Positions 38,675-42,942 of a stretch of DNA of 42,942 nucleotides are shown in pieces (the stretch's first letter is position 1; each line of letters starts with the position of its first letter). The DNA lies in assembly GCF_016429065.1 (NCBI RefSeq), contig NZ_JAELTX010000034.1, positions 1-42,942 of the forward strand. Reading direction: 5' to 3'. The stretch is from Pedobacter sp. ASV17 (GTDB lineage: Bacteria > Bacteroidota > Bacteroidia > Sphingobacteriales > Sphingobacteriaceae). The notes under the pieces were generated by a model. It worked only from the letters and a program-made list of their open reading frames with translations. It had not been told where the DNA came from and searched no databases. A program made the position numbers and the translations under genes.

Positions 38675-39985
38675 ATGAATTCAAACCAAACCCAAAACAG
38701 AACGGCCTTTTTGCCTATGGTCATTTGCTGTGCGCTGTTTTTCATTTTTGGCTTCGTAACCTGGGCCAATGGTACATTAATCCCATTTTTAAAACTAGCT
38801 TTAAACCTTGAAACAGACTTGCAAGCATTCTTTGTAACCTTTGCATCGTATATCGCTTACTTCTTTTTAGCCTTACCAAGCTCTTGGATTTTACATAAAA
38901 TTGGATTTAAAAATGGCTTAGTGTTAGGGATGGTAATTTTGGGTGTTGGTTCATTGATTTTTATTCCTGCAGCGGATAATAGAAGCTACGGTTTGTTTTT
39001 AACGGGTATTTTCATTCAAGGTTCGGCAATGGCGTTGTTGCAAACCGCAGTAAACCCTTATTTAAGTATTATTGGCCCCATAGATAGCGCTGCTGCTCGT
39101 ATTTCTATTGCAGGTTTATGTAACAAGGGAGCAGGGGTGTTGGTGCCTATTATTTTCGGAATCTTGTTTTTGAAAAACTCAGAGGAAGTGACCGCTAAAA
39201 TTAATGCTACCACCGATATCAACGCAAAGAATGCCATTTTAGATGAACTACTACAACGAGTACACACACCTTACATCACGCTAGCAATCATTTTTGTATT
39301 GTTTGCCGTGGTAATCAAGTTCATGCATTTGCCAGAGGTGAACGAAGAAGAAGAAGTGGTAGCAGATACTGATTTAAATGAAAATAAATATGTTGAAATA
39401 AAGTCCGCTAAAAAGACCAGTGTTTTCCAATATCCGCATTTGTTTTTGGGCGCCTTCGCGATTTTTTGTTGTGTGGCCGCAGAAGTAATGGCTGGTGATG
39501 GTATTGCTACTTACGGCAGAGAATTACATATAGACCCTAGTTTGGTACGTTTTTCAACGTCGTTCACCTTAATTTGTATGTTAGTTGGTTATGTTGTGGG
39601 CATTATCACCATCCCTAAAATAGTTTCACAACAAATGGCATTGCGTATTTGTGCTACCTCAGGAGTAGTGTTGTCCATTATTTCAGCATTCAGTTCTGGT
39701 TATGTTTCTTATTATGCAGTAGCGTTATTAGGTTTGGCCAATTCTTTAATGTGGCCAGCAATTTTCCCCTTGGGAATTAAGGGATTGGGCAAGTTTACCA
39801 AAACAGGTTCAGCCATTATGATTATGGGGATCGCAGGCGGTGCTTTGGTTTTACCTATCTACGGTTTCTTAAAGGATGCCCTACATGTTGATTTTCAACA
39901 TGCATTTTTATACACCATGTTACCAGCGTATTTGTATATCATTTACTTTGCCGTAAAAGGACATAAGGCAGGTACAGCTAAATAA
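38675..39985 (+). CDS. Second sugar MFS permease (FucP/NagP-like)
   Basis: This 436-aa protein has ~12 spans, opening FLPMVICCALFFIFGFVTWA. It shares motifs with the first permease (TAVNPYLSIIGPIDSAAARI versus TVANPLAIALGPINTGSQRL) but diverges clearly, so the pair is an old duplication. It has its own upstream gap and the shared terminator region after it. It probably carries a different sugar. Confidence 0.9.
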   Translation: MNSNQTQNRTAFLPMVICCALFFIFGFVTWANGTLIPFLKLALNLETDLQAFFVTFASYIAYFFLALPSSWILHKIGFKNGLVLGMVILGVGSLIFIPAADNRSYGLFLTGIFIQGSAMALLQTAVNPYLSIIGPIDSAAARISIAGLCNKGAGVLVPIIFGILFLKNSEEVTAKINATTDINAKNAILDELLQRVHTPYITLAIIFVLFAVVIKFMHLPEVNEEEEVVADTDLNENKYVEIKSAKKTSVFQYPHLFLGAFAIFCCVAAEVMAGDGIATYGRELHIDPSLVRFSTSFTLICMLVGYVVGIITIPKIVSQQMALRICATSGVVLSIISAFSSGYVSYYAVALLGLANSLMWPAIFPLGIKGLGKFTKTGSAIMIMGIAGGALVLPIYGFLKDALHVDFQHAFLYTMLPAYLYIIYFAVKGHKAGTAK

Positions 39986-40025
39986 TAGACAATCATTTTA
40001 TATTAGCTTTAAAATGCTAATTTTG

Positions 40026-40060
40026 AAACCTCTCTGATTCTTTAGAGAGGTTTTCATTTT
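40026..40060 (+). terminator. Terminator after the second MFS gene
   Basis: AAACCTCTC (40026-40034) pairs with GAGAGGTTT (40045-40053), followed by TCATTTTT. Confidence 0.75.
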
Positions 40061-40069
40061 TATTGAACC

Positions 40070-40525
40070 ATGGTAAAATCATTTAACGAGATATATATGA
40101 ACTTGGCGTCGGACCTAGCTGGACGTTCACATTGTGTGAGGGCCCATGTAGGTGCTGTGCTTACCAAAGACACCCGTATCATCTCCATCGGTTACAATGG
40201 CCCGCCTCCAGGTACGCACAATTGTGATGAAGAATGGCCTGAAACAGGTTGTGCCAGAGATAGCAAAGGTAGCTGCTCATTGGCGCTGCATGCCGAAGAA
40301 AATGCTATTCTTTATGCCGTAAAAAATGGTTCTAAAATTGAAGGAGCTACCTTGTACACCACTTTATCTCCGTGTATCGCCTGTGCCCGATTGATTCTTT
40401 CATCAGGTATAAGAGAGGTTTTCTACAGAGATTCTTATGCCGCCTACAAGGGTTTAGCTAGCGATGAAGGCGTAGATTTTCTGAATAGATTTGGCGTTAA
40501 AACCACACTTTTGAATGGTAATTAA
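40070..40525 (+). CDS. dCMP deaminase-family protein
   Basis: This 151-aa protein carries the cytidine/deoxycytidylate deaminase zinc site: HAEEN (catalytic Glu) and PCIAC, with GAVLTKDTRIISIGYNGPPP before it. The longer SCSLALHAEENAILYAVKNG region is typical of ComEB/dCMP deaminases. It would convert dCMP to dUMP for thymidylate synthesis. It is a host gene beside the histidine kinase. Confidence 0.88.
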   Translation: MVKSFNEIYMNLASDLAGRSHCVRAHVGAVLTKDTRIISIGYNGPPPGTHNCDEEWPETGCARDSKGSCSLALHAEENAILYAVKNGSKIEGATLYTTLSPCIACARLILSSGIREVFYRDSYAAYKGLASDEGVDFLNRFGVKTTLLNGN

Positions 40526-40542
40526 TTTTACTATTTTCGAGT

Positions 40543-42609
40543 GTGCAAATCATATCATCTAAAAAATTACCTTACGGTAAGCTCTTGTGGTTGCCTATTT
40601 TTCTAATTGCGCTCACTTCATGTAAAGATACAGTAAGTAAGGGCCGCAGTAAGTTAATAGATTCTGTAGCCAATAAAACCTCTTGGGGTTATAATGATGA
40701 GAAGGTAAAAACAAAGGCATTACAAACATTAAGGGAAGCACTTGACGGTAAGGAAAAACTCTCTTCAAAATCCAAGTTTGATATCTACAACGCTTTTTAT
40801 TTCTATTATTTCTTTGGGAGGAAGTATGAAAAAGCCTTGCCCTATACTGATAGCATGCTCAATGTAATTGAAGCAACCAAAGACAAAAAGAAATACATTA
40901 AAGAACTTGCAGCAACCTATTATTGCAAAGGCGATGTGTTATTTAGACTTGGTGCTTATGATGAAGCCTACAAAAACTATTTCTTTGCAAAAAAACTGCA
41001 ACCCGTAATTATTGATCGATGTGCAAATAGCAATTACAGTTATCGTATTGCAATGATTTTGTATAAACAATCGAAGTATAAAGATGCCATACACTACTTT
41101 AGCGAAACTTTGGACGAAGTACGTACCTGTAAGCAAAATTTTCAGGAAGTATATAAACAGCAGGAACTCTTCAATAACATTGCACTTTGCTATTCCCGAC
41201 TGAATAAGGCTGATAGTGCATTGGTCTTCTACCAAAAAGCAATGGCTTTTGTAGAGAAAAACGACACCATCCCAGATCTAAACTGGTACTATAAGTCGGC
41301 AAGGGGCGTGATTTATGGCAATATGGGCGGTGAACTGTTATCGCAAAAGAAATTCAGTGAAGCAGAGAAATTGCTTAAACAAAGTATTGCCATTAATGAT
41401 CAGCCAAGATATGATACAGTAGATGCTGTAACAGCGAAAATAAAACTGATCAAAGTTTACTTGGAGACGAGTAAAAAAGATTCGGCCTTTAAATACCTTA
41501 AAATTTTAGAAAAAGATAGTAAAAGGCTTAAAATACTCGATTATATACAGTCGTACCACTTCTTAAATGCAAAGTATTTGAGTAGCATAGGACAAAGTAA
41601 GCAAGCTTTTGATAATTTGTTTCGTTACACCACCTTAACAGATTCCCTGCAAAAAGAGCTGGATAAAATTAAGTCCACCAACATTGATGAGCGCTTTCGT
41701 AACCTTAACAACGAGAACGAGATCAGTAATTTAAAAAGGGAAGCCGAAATCCAACAACGTTACTTGTATATCACCTTGGTGTTTATTTCCATGGCCATTT
41801 CCATAGTAGCATTAATTTACAGTTATTGGCGAAAATCTAAGCGAAACGTAAAGCAGCTCACCAAGTTAAATAACGAAATTTCCCGACAAAAAGATAAATT
41901 ACAAGATGCCCTGACCAAACTGGGCTTAAGCGATAAAGAAAAGGATACCATTTTGCGTGCCGTAGCGCATGATTTGCGGAACCCAGTAGTAGGCATTTCA
42001 AGTCTCACTAAATTGATGATTTTGGAAGATGAAGACCATGCTAATCTTGATAAGTTAAAACTAATAGATGGTGCGTGCAGCAATGCCTTGCATTTGATTG
42101 ACGATATCATTGAGGCTGCGGAAAATAAGGAAGGTTTAGATATTACCCTGAAGAAGAAAAAACAAAATCTGATTGAAATTGTAAAAAATGCCATCACCTT
42201 ATTAAGATACAGAGCTGATGAGAAGAAACAGGTTGTCAATTTAGAAGTCGAAACTAAAAATCTGGAAATCAATATTTACGGACAGAAGATAGGAAGAGTA
42301 GTGGGCAATTTGATCAGCAATGCCATTAAGTTTAGTGAGATGGGAAAAGAAATTAAAATTACCATAGTAAAAAACAAAAAAGAAGTGCTGTTGAGCGTAA
42401 GTGATGAAGGTATTGGGATCCCAGATAAAATTGGCAAGGACGTGTTCCAGTTGTTCACGCCATCCAAACGTTTTGGTACTAAAGGCGAAAAATCCTACGG
42501 CCTAGGACTTTCTATCTGCAAACAGATCATTACCGCACACGAAGGAGAAATATGGTATGAAAATAATCCAACAGCAGGCACTACGTTCTATTTTACTTTA
42601 CCGTTGTAA
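40543..42609 (+). CDS. TPR-containing lipoprotein histidine kinase
   Basis: This 688-aa protein starts at a GTG (40543). A lipoprotein-like signal ends LTSC with Cys27, then TPR repeats fill ~60-370 (for example IAMILYKQSKYKDAIHYFSE). One transmembrane span is at ~407-430, a coiled linker (TKLNNEISRQKDKLQDALTK) follows, then a HisKA domain with His476 in AVAHDLRNPV and a HATPase_c domain (~560-688) with NLISNAIKF, DEGIGIPDK and GLGLSICKQI. It resembles Bacteroidota TPR-type sensor kinases. The cognate regulator is not visible here. Confidence 0.88.
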   Translation: MQIISSKKLPYGKLLWLPIFLIALTSCKDTVSKGRSKLIDSVANKTSWGYNDEKVKTKALQTLREALDGKEKLSSKSKFDIYNAFYFYYFFGRKYEKALPYTDSMLNVIEATKDKKKYIKELAATYYCKGDVLFRLGAYDEAYKNYFFAKKLQPVIIDRCANSNYSYRIAMILYKQSKYKDAIHYFSETLDEVRTCKQNFQEVYKQQELFNNIALCYSRLNKADSALVFYQKAMAFVEKNDTIPDLNWYYKSARGVIYGNMGGELLSQKKFSEAEKLLKQSIAINDQPRYDTVDAVTAKIKLIKVYLETSKKDSAFKYLKILEKDSKRLKILDYIQSYHFLNAKYLSSIGQSKQAFDNLFRYTTLTDSLQKELDKIKSTNIDERFRNLNNENEISNLKREAEIQQRYLYITLVFISMAISIVALIYSYWRKSKRNVKQLTKLNNEISRQKDKLQDALTKLGLSDKEKDTILRAVAHDLRNPVVGISSLTKLMILEDEDHANLDKLKLIDGACSNALHLIDDIIEAAENKEGLDITLKKKKQNLIEIVKNAITLLRYRADEKKQVVNLEVETKNLEINIYGQKIGRVVGNLISNAIKFSEMGKEIKITIVKNKKEVLLSVSDEGIGIPDKIGKDVFQLFTPSKRFGTKGEKSYGLGLSICKQIITAHEGEIWYENNPTAGTTFYFTLPL

Positions 42610-42646
42610 GAGCAGCGAAGGTTTAATAAGACAAATCTAATCCGTC

Positions 42647-42942
42647 AAGAAAGAAGCACCTAAGAAATAAAACCATAAGAAATCAAGATAATTAAGGCGC
42701 ATCTATCTAAAAACCCTCCATCCGTTAATATTTAAAAACTAAAATGCTCTTAGATGTCTAAGGTGGTTCAAAATAAAACCATTAAGGAATTAAGATAATT
42801 AAGGCATATATAACTACTTAATAGCCCTTCACGTCTTAATATTCAAAACTAAGATGCTCTTAGATGTCTAAGGTGGTTCAAAATAAACCATTAAGGAATT
42901 AAGGCATATATAACTACTTAATAACCCTTCACGCCTTAATAT
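42647..42942. repeat. Tandem ~110-bp repeat at the right edge
   Basis: A unit containing CTTAGATGTCTAAGGTGGTT, then AACCATTAAGGAATTAAG and CTACTTAATA, repeats with a period of 110 bp (for example 42739 and 42849), with a degenerate partial copy before it and truncation by the window end. About 2.7 copies are visible. No gene is present after 42609. Confidence 0.75.

Overview
The window looks like chromosome of a Bacteroidota bacterium close to Pedobacter (Sphingobacteriaceae). The signs are the host gene set (LytS/LytTR pairs, CarboxypepD_reg-like outer-membrane proteins, PepSY flavoreductase, tandem sugar MFS transporters), A-rich leaders with few Shine-Dalgarno sites, and a textbook Bacteroidota promoter (TTTG, 19 nt, TAnnTTTG) in front of a tRNA-His gene. 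Genus is an inference.

Host DNA occupies about 1-4176 (left) and 27734-42942 (right). Left: the N-terminus of an outer-membrane protein, a LytS-type histidine kinase with a LytTR regulator, and an alpha/beta hydrolase fused to a carboxypeptidase-regulatory-like domain. Right: tRNA-His, a CNNM/CorC membrane protein, a four-gene extracytoplasmic flavin electron-transfer cluster (ankyrin protein, DUF2271, PepSY-flavodoxin reductase, ApbE), a TonB-like protein, a LysE-family exporter, two sugar MFS permeases, a dCMP deaminase-like protein and a TPR histidine kinase. Several intergenic stretches hold dispersed or tandem repeats.

Between them sits a 23,556-bp integrated element bounded by a 15-bp direct repeat (4177-4191 and 27733-27747) that is the 3' end of tRNA-His. 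It reads as a complete temperate tailless phage. A repressor and an integrase are on the minus strand. An early rightward block (5079-10332) carries a Cro-like protein, an adenine methyltransferase and an SF3/D5-type helicase. A control region (10.6-12.9 kb) has two DnaA boxes, structured small-RNA candidates, a trypsin-like protease cargo gene and an iterated 10-bp operator. A late rightward block (12.9-26.4 kb) carries a small FtsK/HerA-like packaging ATPase, a candidate 255-aa jelly-roll capsid protein, about a dozen small single-span membrane proteins, a zinc-metalloprotease, a lytic transglycosylase with an EF-hand, a lysozyme, and a spike/receptor-binding cassette.

I find no terminase, portal, tape-measure, tube or sheath gene. 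With an ATPase, tiny membrane proteins and a transglycosylase, the layout resembles membrane-containing tailless phages (PM2, PRD1 and FLiP types), but this element is larger, integrative, and encodes a replicative helicase. I think this is the undescribed system in the window. The capsid fold is inferred, not shown.
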